From an uncultured Prevotella sp. (GTDB taxonomy: Bacteria > Bacteroidota > Bacteroidia > Bacteroidales > Bacteroidaceae): a DNA stretch of 64,000 nucleotides. The stretch spans positions 22,558 to 86,557 of the forward strand of contig OMXO01000023.1 in assembly GCA_900315035.1 (NCBI GenBank), read 5' to 3'. Positions 51,307 through 60,418 of this stretch are shown here, one piece after another. Position numbers and translations under genes: made by a program. The notes beneath the pieces were generated by a model. The model did no database searches, was not told the origin of the DNA, and saw only the letters and a program-made list of their open reading frames with translations. Every line of letters starts with the position of its first letter. The first letter of the stretch is position 1.

Positions 51307-52412
51307 ATGAACCAGTCGTTCAGATAGCCGTTAGAGTTGTTGTGGTGATAACGGATATTATTGAATTGTCCATAGACATTGAAGAAATAGCGCCCTATGT
51401 TGTAAGTAATCGATGCTCGCGTGTCGAAACCAATGCTGAGACCGCTGTTGAATGTCTGGTCACCCATGGGCTTGATGCGTACATTCTCGTAGTACCATTT
51501 GTCCCACTCATCATAAGGTATCGTGTCGTCCCAGAATTCGGGTTCAAGCATCATTTCCTCTATGTTGGTTCCGTAATTGTAGGCCTTGAGTTTGTTGACA
51601 AAAGTCAGCATGGGCATGGCCATCACGTTCACGAGCAGGCCGCGGACCGGCACCCAGTTGTAGGCATAGCCCACGCCTACGCTACCTTGCCATAGTTTCA
51701 CACGCCCCAGTCCTCCCATCAGATAGATGAGGTCGCCATTAGAGTCGGAGGCATAGTTGATGTCGGTATAGTTATACATCAGTCCTGCCATCAGCGAACC
51801 GGCCGAACGCTTCTGAATGACCGATTGGTCGTAGGCAGCGGCATAGGAGAATTTCTTGCCATTGAACATATAGTATCCGTCGGCGATGATGGTTTTCACA
51901 TGGATGGGGTCGATCAGCATCACATTTTTCATCTCCTCCATGTCTTCCTCGGTAAGGAGTTCGCTGTCCATGTCCATATTGGGCTTACTGTTTTCGAACG
52001 AGTGGATGCGTACGTTGATGCCAAACGCTCCTCCCGTGGCGCCAAAGGTAAGATAACTACCCTTGTCACCGCCAACGTTTACCGTGTAGCCGATGCCATA
52101 GCCTCTGTAGCCTGCCCACAGACCTATATACTGCGAAGGAACGGTCTTGAGTTTCGCATTGACGTCGTATTCCTCGCCGGCCGCGACTCCATCGCCCTTC
52201 ATACTCACGATGGTCTGGCTGATATTGCCTCTTAAGATGAGTTGCCAGGGCTTCTCTGGAGCATCGATATACCGGCGGTCAACCCCCTTAACCGACATGG
52301 AGTCGATCATGGTTCCTACTTTCTTGAGAAGTGAAAACACTCCACCTTCTGCCTTCATCTGCCCGCAGAGGCTGAGACAAAAGATGATAATGATGTACTT
52401 TAATGCTTTCAT
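51279..52412 (-). CDS. DUF4421 family outer-membrane-like protein
   Basis: A 377-residue protein with a signal peptide (about 1-21). It then shows YIDAPEKPWQLILRGNISQT and many alternating aromatic/glycine strands, ending YSSIGIRL, which suggests an outer-membrane beta-barrel. The pattern fits DUF4421, a Bacteroidota family without known function (from memory). It lies 27 bases after the second DUF3667 gene on the same strand, so the two are probably cotranscribed, and it is convergent with the first DUF3667 gene. Confidence 0.75.
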   Translation of the reverse strand: MKALKYIIIIFCLSLCGQMKAEGGVFSLLKKVGTMIDSMSVKGVDRRYIDAPEKPWQLILRGNISQTIVSMKGDGVAAGEEYDVNAKLKTVPSQYIGLWAGYRGYGIGYTVNVGGDKGSYLTFGATGGAFGINVRIHSFENSKPNMDMDSELLTEEDMEEMKNVMLIDPIHVKTIIADGYYMFNGKKFSYAAAYDQSVIQKRSAGSLMAGLMYNYTDINYASDSNGDLIYLMGGLGRVKLWQGSVGVGYAYNWVPVRGLLVNVMAMPMLTFVNKLKAYNYGTNIEEMMLEPEFWDDTIPYDEWDKWYYENVRIKPMGDQTFNSGLSIGFDTRASITYNIGRYFFNVYGQFNNIRYHHNNSNGYLNDWFIYSSIGIRL

Positions 52413-52439
52413 ACGATATGTTTGTTTGCAGGTGTCGGT

Positions 52440-53417
52440 TTAAACAGTTATTTTTAAATATAAGATCATGATGAAGATGGAGGCTAAGAACAGCGCTACC
52501 ATCATAAAGATGAAGGGAATGAAGGCCACGAGTATTCGCCAAATAGTGCTCATGTAACTATAGCCCGATAGTTGCTTGATGGGAATGATGGCCAGCAGCA
52601 AGGTCAGCAGGCTGTAGGTCAAATCCGCCTTCAGGCTGAAGCACAGTAATGGCGGGATGATGCTATAGATAGCGAGCATGTTGGTGATATAGACCATCGC
52701 CACGAAGCATTCGGAAAGACGCAAGTCGGGGATGGCAGGACTATGGCGGAAAAGCAGCCAGAGCGGCACGGAGAAAATCAGCAGGCTGGCGAGAAACATG
52801 ACCGACAAGTGATTCTCGCCCCAGTTGAAGGCATCATCAATAATTTGATTAGCCATTTCATCCATCTTTTCCTTTTTCTTCTCCTTTTCTGTAAGTTTTA
52901 TGCCAGACTGTTCTTTCGCCTTTTTCTCAGCCTCTTTCTCTTTCGACTTTTCGAGTCTCTCCTTTTTCAGATTATTTGTGACCTCATCCAGATGGAATAA
53001 TTCCTGAAACTCCTTCTCGGTCTGCTTATCGTAGTTGATACCCTGGATATTCAAGCCTGAATCGATGAGCAGCGTTAGGGCGCAGAGCAAGAAGAACATC
53101 TTGAATGGCGGGAAGTAGGCCATCTGCATGCCTCGCAGATAGTCGCGTATCATGTAGCCGGGGCGGAGTATTAGGTCGCGAATGCTGCGGAACATGCCGC
53201 GGTTGCCCAATCCCCAGACATCAAGATAGAGCAACAGGGCATTCTTGAAGGAGTAGCGGGCTATCTTGCACGACTGTCCGCAACGGGGGCAGTAGTTGCC
53301 TTCGTAGTGGGTGCCACAGGTAGGGCATTCGTGGTGATCCTCTGAGAGGGGTGCCACTTGATGTGGCTGCTGCTCCCATTCCTTGAATCGCTTGTATCTG
53401 TTCCGAAGATTACTCAT
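52440..53417 (-). CDS. DUF3667 membrane protein, copy 2
   Basis: A 325-residue paralogue of the protein at 50359. It keeps the ribbon (CPTCGTHYEGNYCPRCGQ) and the block LILRPGYMIRDYLRGMQMAY then FPPFKMFFLLCALTLL. It has a long charged insert (about 130-185, rich in EK repeats such as KSKEKEAEKKAKEQS) that copy 1 lacks. About five membrane helices are predicted. Function unknown. A -7 box lies at 53463-53470. Confidence 0.82.
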   Translation of the reverse strand: MSNLRNRYKRFKEWEQQPHQVAPLSEDHHECPTCGTHYEGNYCPRCGQSCKIARYSFKNALLLYLDVWGLGNRGMFRSIRDLILRPGYMIRDYLRGMQMAYFPPFKMFFLLCALTLLIDSGLNIQGINYDKQTEKEFQELFHLDEVTNNLKKERLEKSKEKEAEKKAKEQSGIKLTEKEKKKEKMDEMANQIIDDAFNWGENHLSVMFLASLLIFSVPLWLLFRHSPAIPDLRLSECFVAMVYITNMLAIYSIIPPLLCFSLKADLTYSLLTLLLAIIPIKQLSGYSYMSTIWRILVAFIPFIFMMVALFLASIFIMILYLKITV

Positions 53418-53462
53418 TGAGGATAAAGACTGTCTTCAGGTCGTTTTAATTATTCTGGGGTG

Positions 53463-53470
53463 CAAATTTA
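53463..53470 (-). promoter_or_regulatory. -7 promoter box for the DUF3667/DUF4421 pair
   Basis: The minus strand reads TAAATTTG, 45 bases before the ATG at 53417. Confidence 0.5.
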
Positions 53471-53643
53471 TAGACTTTTTTTGAATCAGCCAAGAAATAG
53501 GGCGAAAAGTTTGAAAAGTGCAGTCCACGATGCTCCGACAACCTTGTGTTCTTGGAATGAATATTGGATGAATGTATATGCAGAAAGTGTTAATGTCCTA
53601 TAAAAATAAGGTATATAGTGAATAATTTTATAGAAAAAATTAT

Positions 53644-53651
53644 TATATTTG
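53644..53651 (+). promoter_or_regulatory. -7 promoter box for the 35-residue small ORF
   Basis: TATATTTG in a very AT-rich stretch, 46 bases before the ATG at 53698. Confidence 0.6.
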
Positions 53652-53697
53652 CACAAAAGCAAACAGATAACTACTATTTTAAGAGGAGGAATTGCTT

Positions 53698-53805
53698 ATG
53701 CTTATGTCAACTAAGGCCGAAACGAAGAACGAGAACGTGAAGATCAACACCAAGTTGGTCGAGTCGGGTACCCCCAAACAGTTACCATCAATCTGGTATA
53801 CTTGA
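53698..53805 (+). CDS. 35-residue small ORF with its own promoter and terminator
   Basis: The ATG is preceded by AAGAGGAGGA at 8 bases' spacing, one of the best ribosome sites in the window. The peptide starts MLMSTKAETKNENVKINTKL and ends PSIWYT. It is soluble and charged, with no signal or membrane helix. A second ATG two codons in is also possible. A -7 box stands upstream and two hairpins follow before the mannanase promoter, so it forms a separate small transcription unit. I know no family for it; a regulatory or leader peptide of the mannan operon is one idea. Confidence 0.55.
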   Translation: MLMSTKAETKNENVKINTKLVESGTPKQLPSIWYT

Positions 53806-53814
53806 ATCAACAAA

Positions 53815-53845
53815 AAGCGCGGCGCCTATCGGATGTGTCGCGCTT
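53815..53845 (+). other. GC-rich hairpin after the small ORF
   Basis: AAGCGCGGC (53815-53823) pairs with GTCGCGCTT (53837-53845), with one G-T pair. No T-run follows, so it may be RNA structure rather than a terminator. Confidence 0.45.
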
Positions 53846-53895
53846 GACGTCTTCTCACATCATTGAATTTAAGTTTTTATATTATACAGAAGTAG

Positions 53896-53932
53896 GGGCG
53901 GTTCTAATGGAAAAGAAGCGCCCTTATTGTTT
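53896..53932 (+). terminator. Probable terminator of the small-ORF unit
   Basis: GGGCG pairs with CGCCC; a one-base mismatch is followed by TTCT/AGAA. TTATTGTTT follows the stem. It lies 51 bases before the mannanase promoter box. Confidence 0.55.
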
Positions 53933-53982
53933 GAACTGCAAAATAATAAACCATTTTTCTTGGTTTTTTCTTTGATTCTTAT

Positions 53983-53990
53983 TAACTTTG
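53983..53990 (+). promoter_or_regulatory. Promoter of the mannan operon
   Basis: TAACTTTG, 31 bases before the ATG at 54022. CTTG at 53959-53962 could be the -33 element with a 20-base spacer. Confidence 0.65.
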
Positions 53991-54021
53991 CAGCCAATAG
54001 ACTAAAAACGGACCTATAACA

Positions 54022-55311
54022 ATGAAACTCAAACTGATTATTGCAAGTATGATGGCAGCTGTAACGCTTCCGCTGGCAGCCCAGTCGAAATTCGTTTCCG
54101 TCAGTGACGGACACTTCGTCAAGGATGGTAAACCCTATTATTATGTAGGAACAAACTTCTGGTATGGTGCTATCCTCGGTTCGGAAGGACAGGGCGGCGA
54201 CCGTAAGCGACTCTGTAAAGAACTCGACCTGATGAAGTCGATGGGTATCGACAACCTGCGCATCCTCGTAGGATCGGACGGTGAACGTGGCGTGACCACA
54301 AAGGTGGAGCCCACGCTGCAGGTACAACCCGGTGTGTATAACGATACGATTCTAGCTGGACTCGATTTCCTGATGCAGGAGATGGGCAAGCGGAAGATGG
54401 TGGCCGTGCTCTATCTGAACAACTCCTGGGAGTGGAGTGGGGGCTATGGCTTCTATCTGCAGCATGCCGGAGCAGGCAAGGCCCCGCGCCCTAACGAAGA
54501 CGGCTATCCGGCCTTCATGAACTTCGTGGCGCAGTATGCCACCAATCAGAAGGCCCACGAATTGTTCTACGACTACGTGCGTTTCATCCTGACGCGAACC
54601 AACCGCTATACAGGACTGGCCTATAAAGACGACCCGGCCATTATGTCGTGGCAGATAGGCAACGAGCCGCGCGCCTTCTCGAAAGAGGCACTGCCCGCCT
54701 TTGAGAAATGGCTCGCAGAGGCTTCGGCCCTTATCCGCAAACTCGACCCCAACCATCTGATCTCCATCGGCAGCGAGGGCGCCTGGGGGTGTGAGAATGA
54801 TTTCGGCTGTTGGGAGCGTATTTGCTCTGACAGTAATATCGACTATTGCAACATCCACCTCTGGCCCTATAACTGGAGCTGGGCCCGGCAAGACCATCTG
54901 ATAGAAGACCTGCCCCAGGCCAAGGCGAACACGAAGGAGTATATCGACCGCCATCTGGATATCTGTGCCAAGATTAGGAAGCCGCTCGTGATGGAGGAGT
55001 TCGGTTACCCGCGCGACGGCTTCAAGTTTGCCCTCGGCACCCCGACGAAGGGCCGCGACGGCTTTTACGAATATGTGTTCTCGCTGGTGGGCGACAATGC
55101 TGAGCAGGGCGGCTATTTTGCTGGTTGTAACTTCTGGGGCTGGGGAGGCCTGGCCAAGCCCAAGCATGCCGAGCAATGGCAGGTGGGTGATGACTATACC
55201 GGTGACCCTGCTCAGGAGGCTCAGGGGCTGAATTCGGTATTCGCAGGCGACACCTCGACGCTGAAGGTTATCAGGTCGCAAGTGGCACGCATGAACAAAT
55301 TAGTAAAATAG
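54022..55311 (+). CDS. GH5-family endo-beta-1,4-mannanase
   Basis: A 429-residue secreted protein (signal peptide 1-20, ending LAAQ) with a single GH5 barrel. SWQIGNEPRAF holds the acid/base Glu215; VMEEFGYPRDG holds the nucleophile (Glu325/326). The NWYG/FWYG start (YVGTNFWYGAIL) and the WGW end are typical of the GH5_7 mannanases. It would cut mannan, glucomannan or galactomannan outside the cytoplasm. No carbohydrate-binding module is attached. It is the first gene of the mannan operon. Confidence 0.9.
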   Translation: MKLKLIIASMMAAVTLPLAAQSKFVSVSDGHFVKDGKPYYYVGTNFWYGAILGSEGQGGDRKRLCKELDLMKSMGIDNLRILVGSDGERGVTTKVEPTLQVQPGVYNDTILAGLDFLMQEMGKRKMVAVLYLNNSWEWSGGYGFYLQHAGAGKAPRPNEDGYPAFMNFVAQYATNQKAHELFYDYVRFILTRTNRYTGLAYKDDPAIMSWQIGNEPRAFSKEALPAFEKWLAEASALIRKLDPNHLISIGSEGAWGCENDFGCWERICSDSNIDYCNIHLWPYNWSWARQDHLIEDLPQAKANTKEYIDRHLDICAKIRKPLVMEEFGYPRDGFKFALGTPTKGRDGFYEYVFSLVGDNAEQGGYFAGCNFWGWGGLAKPKHAEQWQVGDDYTGDPAQEAQGLNSVFAGDTSTLKVIRSQVARMNKLVK

Positions 55312-55358
55312 TATCTGCATTGAGCAAGAAAAAGTACTGGGGTTTGCTGATTTTGTCG

Positions 55359-55366
55359 TACCTTTG
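55359..55366 (+). promoter_or_regulatory. Internal -7 promoter box before the esterase gene
   Basis: TACCTTTG, 38 bases before the ATG at 55405. The 93-base gap suggests a second start within the mannan operon. Confidence 0.55.
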
Positions 55367-55404
55367 CACCCGATAACTTTAACGTTCAAAACTTAAGACC
55401 AAAA

Positions 55405-56691
55405 ATGAAAAAACTGCTGGCATTATTCCTGTGTGTGATGGCGTTCTCTTCGCTATCGGCACAAATCCGTGGAAACGAGATTGCTGTGACTGTACAGCCC
55501 GACCATCAGGACTGGACGTATAAGACGGGCGAAGAGGCAACCTTCGTCGTCAGCGTGCTTAAATCAGGCACTTTGCTCGAAAACGTGAGCATCGACTATG
55601 CTGCCGGACCGGAGATGTATCAGGATGTCAAGAAAAACGTAGTCTTGAAAGATGGTACGCTGAAATTGACCGGTAAGATGACCCAACCCGGTTTCTATCG
55701 TGTCGATGTGACAGCCCATGTCGGTGGTAAAGATTATAAGGGAGCCTGCGGTGCGGCTTTCTCACCTGAGAAGTTGCAGCCATCGACGGTGATGCCCGAT
55801 GACTTCTCGGCATTCTGGCAGAATGCCATCAAAGAAGCCCGCAAAACCGACCTTGATCCTACTAAGCGGCTATTGCCGGAGCGTTGTACGAAAGATGTGA
55901 ATGTGTATGAGGTCAGTTTCCAGAACATACAGCAGGGCTATCGTACCTATGGCATCCTTTGCGTACCTGTAAAGGAAGGAAAGTATCCTGCTCTTTTGCG
56001 TGTGCCGGGGGCCGGTGTGCGTCCTTATGGTGGCGATGTGTGGACGGCCGCTCAGGGTGCCATCACGCTTGAGATCGGTATCCACGGCATCCCTGTAACG
56101 ATGGAGCAGAAGGTCTATGACGATGTGTTCAACGGTGCCTTAATGGGTTACTGGGAATTTAATATGGACAATCGTGACAAGCACTATTATAAACGCGTGG
56201 TGTTGGGCTGTATCCGTGCACTCGACTATATTGAGGCATTTACCCCATGGAACGGCAAGGAACTGGGCGTGACGGGTTCAAGTCAGGGAGGCTTCCTGAC
56301 ACTCGCTACGGCAGCCCTCGACAAGCGTATTACCTATTATGCCCCTGTGCATGCCGCCCTCTGTGACCACACGAACTCCCTGAAGGGCGTTGCCTGTGGC
56401 TGGCCACATTATTTCTATTATAATAAGGGACAAGGACAGGAGAAACAGATTGAAGTGTCGCGCTATTACGATGGCATCAACTTTGCCCGTCTGATTACCA
56501 ATCAGCAGAAGGGCTGGTTCTCGTTCGGCTATAACGACGATGTGGTGCCCCCGACAACGGCCTGGGCTACCTATAATACGGTGAATGGGCCGAAGGAGAT
56601 TTCTCCCTATCGTGCTACATGGCACTTCTGGTTCCAGGAGCAATGGGATGAGTGGGAAAACTGGTTGTTGAAACAAATGAAATTAAGATAA
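55405..56691 (+). CDS. CE7-like acetyl esterase (acetyl-mannan/xylan type)
   Basis: A 428-residue secreted protein (signal 1-19). An N-terminal beta domain (about 20-120) precedes an AXE1-type alpha/beta hydrolase. The nucleophile motif is VTGSSQGGF (Ser293); Asp379 in GYNDDVVPPT and His407 in ATWHFW complete the triad. CE7 enzymes remove acetyl groups from short oligosaccharides. Within this operon the likely substrate is acetylated mannan, which would clear the way for the GH5 and GH26 enzymes. GH26 follows after 3 bases. Confidence 0.85.
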   Translation: MKKLLALFLCVMAFSSLSAQIRGNEIAVTVQPDHQDWTYKTGEEATFVVSVLKSGTLLENVSIDYAAGPEMYQDVKKNVVLKDGTLKLTGKMTQPGFYRVDVTAHVGGKDYKGACGAAFSPEKLQPSTVMPDDFSAFWQNAIKEARKTDLDPTKRLLPERCTKDVNVYEVSFQNIQQGYRTYGILCVPVKEGKYPALLRVPGAGVRPYGGDVWTAAQGAITLEIGIHGIPVTMEQKVYDDVFNGALMGYWEFNMDNRDKHYYKRVVLGCIRALDYIEAFTPWNGKELGVTGSSQGGFLTLATAALDKRITYYAPVHAALCDHTNSLKGVACGWPHYFYYNKGQGQEKQIEVSRYYDGINFARLITNQQKGWFSFGYNDDVVPPTTAWATYNTVNGPKEISPYRATWHFWFQEQWDEWENWLLKQMKLR

Positions 56692-56694
56692 TAT

Positions 56695-57816
56695 ATGAAG
56701 AAGATTCTAGCAGTGGCACTAACGACGATGGCAATAGTAGCCTGTTCGACGACAAAGAAAGCAGAGCCCGCCAAGACCGGGGCACAACAGTTGATAGAGC
56801 GTTTGGACACCCTTCGGCAGAAAGGTATCATGTACGGACATCAGGACGACCCGTTCTATGGCTTGACGTGGGAATACCAGCAGGACTCCAGCGACGTCAA
56901 GAATGTATGTGGCGACTATCCAGCCATCATGGGTTTTGAACTTGGTGGTATTGAGATGGGTGACGAGAAGAGTCTCGACAGCGTGCCTTTCACCAAGATC
57001 ACTCAGGAGGCAATCGCCCACTATCAGCGAGGCGGTATCATCACCATCAGTTGGCATCCACGTAACCCCGTCACGACGATTGAAGGAGGCGGTCTGGCAG
57101 GGCAGCAGTTCCCGCAAGGAACAGCCTGGGACGTGACCGACTCAGCGGTCGTGAAGAAAATCCTGCCTGGAGGTGAGAAGCATGAATTGTTCCTGACCTG
57201 GATGCAGCGCCTCTCGGATTTCCTTGCAACACTGAAGACTACAGACGGACAGCGAATCCCTTTGATGTTCCGCCCCTGGCACGAGAACTCGGGCTCATGG
57301 TTCTGGTGGGGCGAGAAACTCTGCTCTGTCGAGGAGTATAAGGCCCTGTGGAACATGCTTCAGGACAAGTTGCTGGCCGACGGCTTTGACAATATTGTTT
57401 GGGCTTACTCGCCTGGTTGCCAGGATAATCTGACGGCAGAGCGCCTGTTGGACCGCTATCCCGGCGACGACCGCGTGGATATGCTCGGTCTCGACGGCTA
57501 CCAGTGGGTTCCTGAAGAGAAGGATGCCTTCATTGCCAGGACCAAGCAGAACCTCGAAGTGCTCTGCCAAGTAGCCAAGGATCACAACAAGATACCTGCC
57601 CTCACGGAGTGCGGCATGAAGAACATGACAGAGCCTACCTGGTGGACATCGACCCTGCTGCCTGCCGTAGAGCAGTATCCCATCAGTTATCTGCTCACAT
57701 GGCGTAACTATAAGACAGAGTGGTTCGGTCCGTCGCCCTCAAAGCCCGATGCTCCCTATTTCGTGGAGTTCTACCAGAGCGACAAGACCATGTTCCTGAA
57801 AGATATCGCAGACTAA
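56695..57816 (+). CDS. GH26-family beta-mannanase lipoprotein
   Basis: A 373-residue lipoprotein (MKKILAVALTTMAIVACSTT, Cys17). The GH26 barrel carries FRPWHENSGSWFWWG with acid/base Glu197 and PALTECGMKN with nucleophile Glu305. Family members release mannobiose or longer products from mannan. The lipid anchor suggests it works in the periplasm or at the outer membrane, downstream of the secreted GH5 enzyme. GH130 begins 23 bases later. Confidence 0.92.
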   Translation: MKKILAVALTTMAIVACSTTKKAEPAKTGAQQLIERLDTLRQKGIMYGHQDDPFYGLTWEYQQDSSDVKNVCGDYPAIMGFELGGIEMGDEKSLDSVPFTKITQEAIAHYQRGGIITISWHPRNPVTTIEGGGLAGQQFPQGTAWDVTDSAVVKKILPGGEKHELFLTWMQRLSDFLATLKTTDGQRIPLMFRPWHENSGSWFWWGEKLCSVEEYKALWNMLQDKLLADGFDNIVWAYSPGCQDNLTAERLLDRYPGDDRVDMLGLDGYQWVPEEKDAFIARTKQNLEVLCQVAKDHNKIPALTECGMKNMTEPTWWTSTLLPAVEQYPISYLLTWRNYKTEWFGPSPSKPDAPYFVEFYQSDKTMFLKDIAD

Positions 57817-57839
57817 TCAATTCATAAAACCATATAACA

Positions 57840-59003
57840 ATGACAGAGTTTGAACAGAAAGTTGCGGCCCTGCGCGCACATCATGAGGAGTTGCTGAGCC
57901 GCAAGAACGAACCCATAGAGTGGGGGAATGGTATCTATGTGAAGTATAAGAACCCAGTGGTGACCGCAGCTCATGTACCCCTGGAGTGGAAATACGACTT
58001 CAACGAAGAGGACAACCCCTACCTGATGCAGCGCATTATGTGTAATGCAGCCCTGAACTCGGGGGCCATCAAGTGGAATGGCAAATATGTACTGGTGGTG
58101 CGCGTTGAGGGAGCCGACAGAAAGAGTTACTTCGCTGTGGCTGAGTCGCCCAATGGTATCGACAACTTCCGATTCTGGGACGAACCCATCACCATGCCCG
58201 ATGACGTGATTCCCGCTACGAACATCTACGATATGCGCATCACACAGCATGAGGATGGGTGGATTTACGGTGTGTTCTGTGCCGAGCGTCACGATGACTC
58301 AGAGCCTGGCAATCTCTCGGCTGCCACGGCTACGGCTGCCATCGCCCGCACGAAGGACCTGAAGACCTGGTATCGCCTGCCCGATCTGAAGACCAAGTCG
58401 CAGCAGCGTAACGTGGTGCTCCATCCGGAATTTGTAGATGGTAAATATGCCTTCTATACCCGTCCGCAAGACGGTTTCATCGATACAGGTTCTGGCGGCG
58501 GTATCGGCTGGGCTCTCGTCGATGACATTACCCATGCCGAGATCAAGGAAGAGAAGATTATCTATGAGCGCAAATACCACACCATTACCGAGGTGAAGAA
58601 TGGAGAGGGGCCTCACCCCATCAAGACCTCGAAGGGCTGGCTGCATCTGGCTCATGGCGTGCGCGCCACAGCCGACGGCCTGCGCTATGTGCTTTATATG
58701 TATATGACTGCCCTCGATGATCCCGCAAAGGTGATTGCCCGTCCCGGTGGTTTTTTCCTCGTGCCTGAAGGCGACGAGTATCTGGGTGACGTGATGAACG
58801 TGGCCTTTGCCAACGGATGGATTGCCGATGAGGATGGAAAGGTGTTTATCTACTATGCTTCGGCAGATACCCGGATGCATGTGGCCACATCGACCATCGA
58901 CAAACTTATCGACTACTGCGTTAACACGCCAGAAGACGGCTTGACAACTGCAGCCAGCGTTGAGACCATCAAGAAACTCATTGCAAAAAACAAAAAAGCA
59001 TAA
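57840..59003 (+). CDS. GH130 beta-1,4-mannosylglucose phosphorylase
   Basis: A 387-residue cytoplasmic five-bladed propeller. It shows VRVEGADRKSYFAVAESPNG, IYDMRITQHEDGWIYGVFCA (with the catalytic Asp), and GGGIGWALVDD. This matches the GH130_1 type acting on 4-O-mannosyl-glucose, releasing mannose-1-phosphate and glucose. In Bacteroides fragilis the homologue works with mannobiose 2-epimerase, and the epimerase is two genes on. No signal peptide, as expected. Confidence 0.92.
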   Translation: MTEFEQKVAALRAHHEELLSRKNEPIEWGNGIYVKYKNPVVTAAHVPLEWKYDFNEEDNPYLMQRIMCNAALNSGAIKWNGKYVLVVRVEGADRKSYFAVAESPNGIDNFRFWDEPITMPDDVIPATNIYDMRITQHEDGWIYGVFCAERHDDSEPGNLSAATATAAIARTKDLKTWYRLPDLKTKSQQRNVVLHPEFVDGKYAFYTRPQDGFIDTGSGGGIGWALVDDITHAEIKEEKIIYERKYHTITEVKNGEGPHPIKTSKGWLHLAHGVRATADGLRYVLYMYMTALDDPAKVIARPGGFFLVPEGDEYLGDVMNVAFANGWIADEDGKVFIYYASADTRMHVATSTIDKLIDYCVNTPEDGLTTAASVETIKKLIAKNKKA

Positions 59004-59006
59004 TCT

Positions 59007-60404
59007 ATGGCTAAATCTAAGTTAATTGAGAAGATCGGCTATGGCTTCGGCGATATGTCGTCTTCGACCTTCTGGAAAGTATTTTCTTACTATCTGCCTA
59101 TTTTCTATTCAAACATCTTCGGACTCTCGCTTATCGATGCGGGTGTGCTCGTGCTTGTTACTCGTATCTGGGATGCTGTGTCTGACCCGATGATGGGTAT
59201 CATCGCCGACCGAACGAACACCAAGTGGGGTAAATATCGTCCATACCTGTTGTGGGTGGCTCCTTTGTTCAGTATCTGTGGTATCCTGTTGTTTACGACG
59301 CCTGACTGGAACTATGGGGCCAAACTTATCTGGGCTTATGTCACCTATATCATGATGATGACCGTCTATACGGGAATCAACGTGCCTTATGGCGCCATGC
59401 TCGGTGTGATGACCGACGACTCCAACGAGAAAACGGTGTTCTCGTCGTTCCGAATGTTCTTTGCTTATGGTGGCTCGTTCCTGGCACTCTTCCTCTGGGA
59501 ACCGCTGACGAACATGCTGGGTGGCTATAAGTCGCCCGATGGCTGGTTCTGGGCTATGGTCTGCATTGCTTCTGCCTGCTTTGTGATGTTTATCCTCTGC
59601 TTCCTGTTGACCAGGGAGCACCTGAAGACGGTCTCTACGGTGAGTGTGGGTAGCGACTTCAAGTCGTTGCTCTCCAATAAGCCCTGGTGGCTGCTGATCG
59701 GTGCGGCTCTCTGCTCGAACCTCTTCAATACGGTTCGTGGTGCGACGGTAGCTTATTTCTTCCTCGATATCATCGGTCCTGACGTCCAATTGTCATTTTT
59801 CGGTATCATGTTCCTCTTCTACTCAGGTCTGTTCCTGGGTATCGGCGAGGTGTCTAACATGGCCGGTGTGGCTCTTTGCGTGCCTATCGCCAATAAGATG
59901 GGTAAGAAGACTACCTTTATCTTCGTGAATGCTGCTCTGGTGGTGCTCAGTATTGCCTTCTTCTTTGTGCCCTGCACACCTTCGGGTTTCTGGACCATGC
60001 TGATTCTGCAGATTGTCATCTCCATCTTCACGGGTATCATGTCACCGCTGATCTGGAGTATGTATGCCGACGTAAGCGACTATGCTGAACTGAAGTTCAA
60101 GACAGCCTCTACGGGTCTGATCTTCTCTTCAGCCTCTATGGCTCAGAAGTTCGGTGGTGCCATCGGCGGCGCTGCCGTTCTGTGGCTTCTCTCAGCCTTT
60201 GGCTATATTACTGATGCCGCTCAGCTCGAGACAGGCGTGGAACAGCCGGAGAGTGCTCTCCTGGCCTTGCGCTGGCTGATGAGTTTTATTCCTGCTGCCG
60301 TTGCTGCTTTGGCCATCCTTGTCGTTTGGTTCTATCCGTTGACGACAAAACGGGTTGATGAGATTGGCGAGCAGTTGAAGAATATTCGTGCCCTTGACAA
60401 TTAA
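59007..60404 (+). CDS. GPH-family sugar:cation symporter (mannobiose importer)
   Basis: A 465-residue membrane protein with about twelve helices. The N-terminal KIGYGFGDMSSSTFWKVFSY and the loop DPMMGIIADRTNTKWGKYRP are the glycoside-pentoside-hexuronide symporter signature. It brings small oligosaccharides in with sodium or protons. Between the GH130 and epimerase genes, mannobiose or short mannosides are the likely cargo. It starts 3 bases after GH130 and the epimerase follows 14 bases on. Confidence 0.9.
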   Translation: MAKSKLIEKIGYGFGDMSSSTFWKVFSYYLPIFYSNIFGLSLIDAGVLVLVTRIWDAVSDPMMGIIADRTNTKWGKYRPYLLWVAPLFSICGILLFTTPDWNYGAKLIWAYVTYIMMMTVYTGINVPYGAMLGVMTDDSNEKTVFSSFRMFFAYGGSFLALFLWEPLTNMLGGYKSPDGWFWAMVCIASACFVMFILCFLLTREHLKTVSTVSVGSDFKSLLSNKPWWLLIGAALCSNLFNTVRGATVAYFFLDIIGPDVQLSFFGIMFLFYSGLFLGIGEVSNMAGVALCVPIANKMGKKTTFIFVNAALVVLSIAFFFVPCTPSGFWTMLILQIVISIFTGIMSPLIWSMYADVSDYAELKFKTASTGLIFSSASMAQKFGGAIGGAAVLWLLSAFGYITDAAQLETGVEQPESALLALRWLMSFIPAAVAALAILVVWFYPLTTKRVDEIGEQLKNIRALDN

Positions 60405-60418
60405 AAAGAGACAAAACA

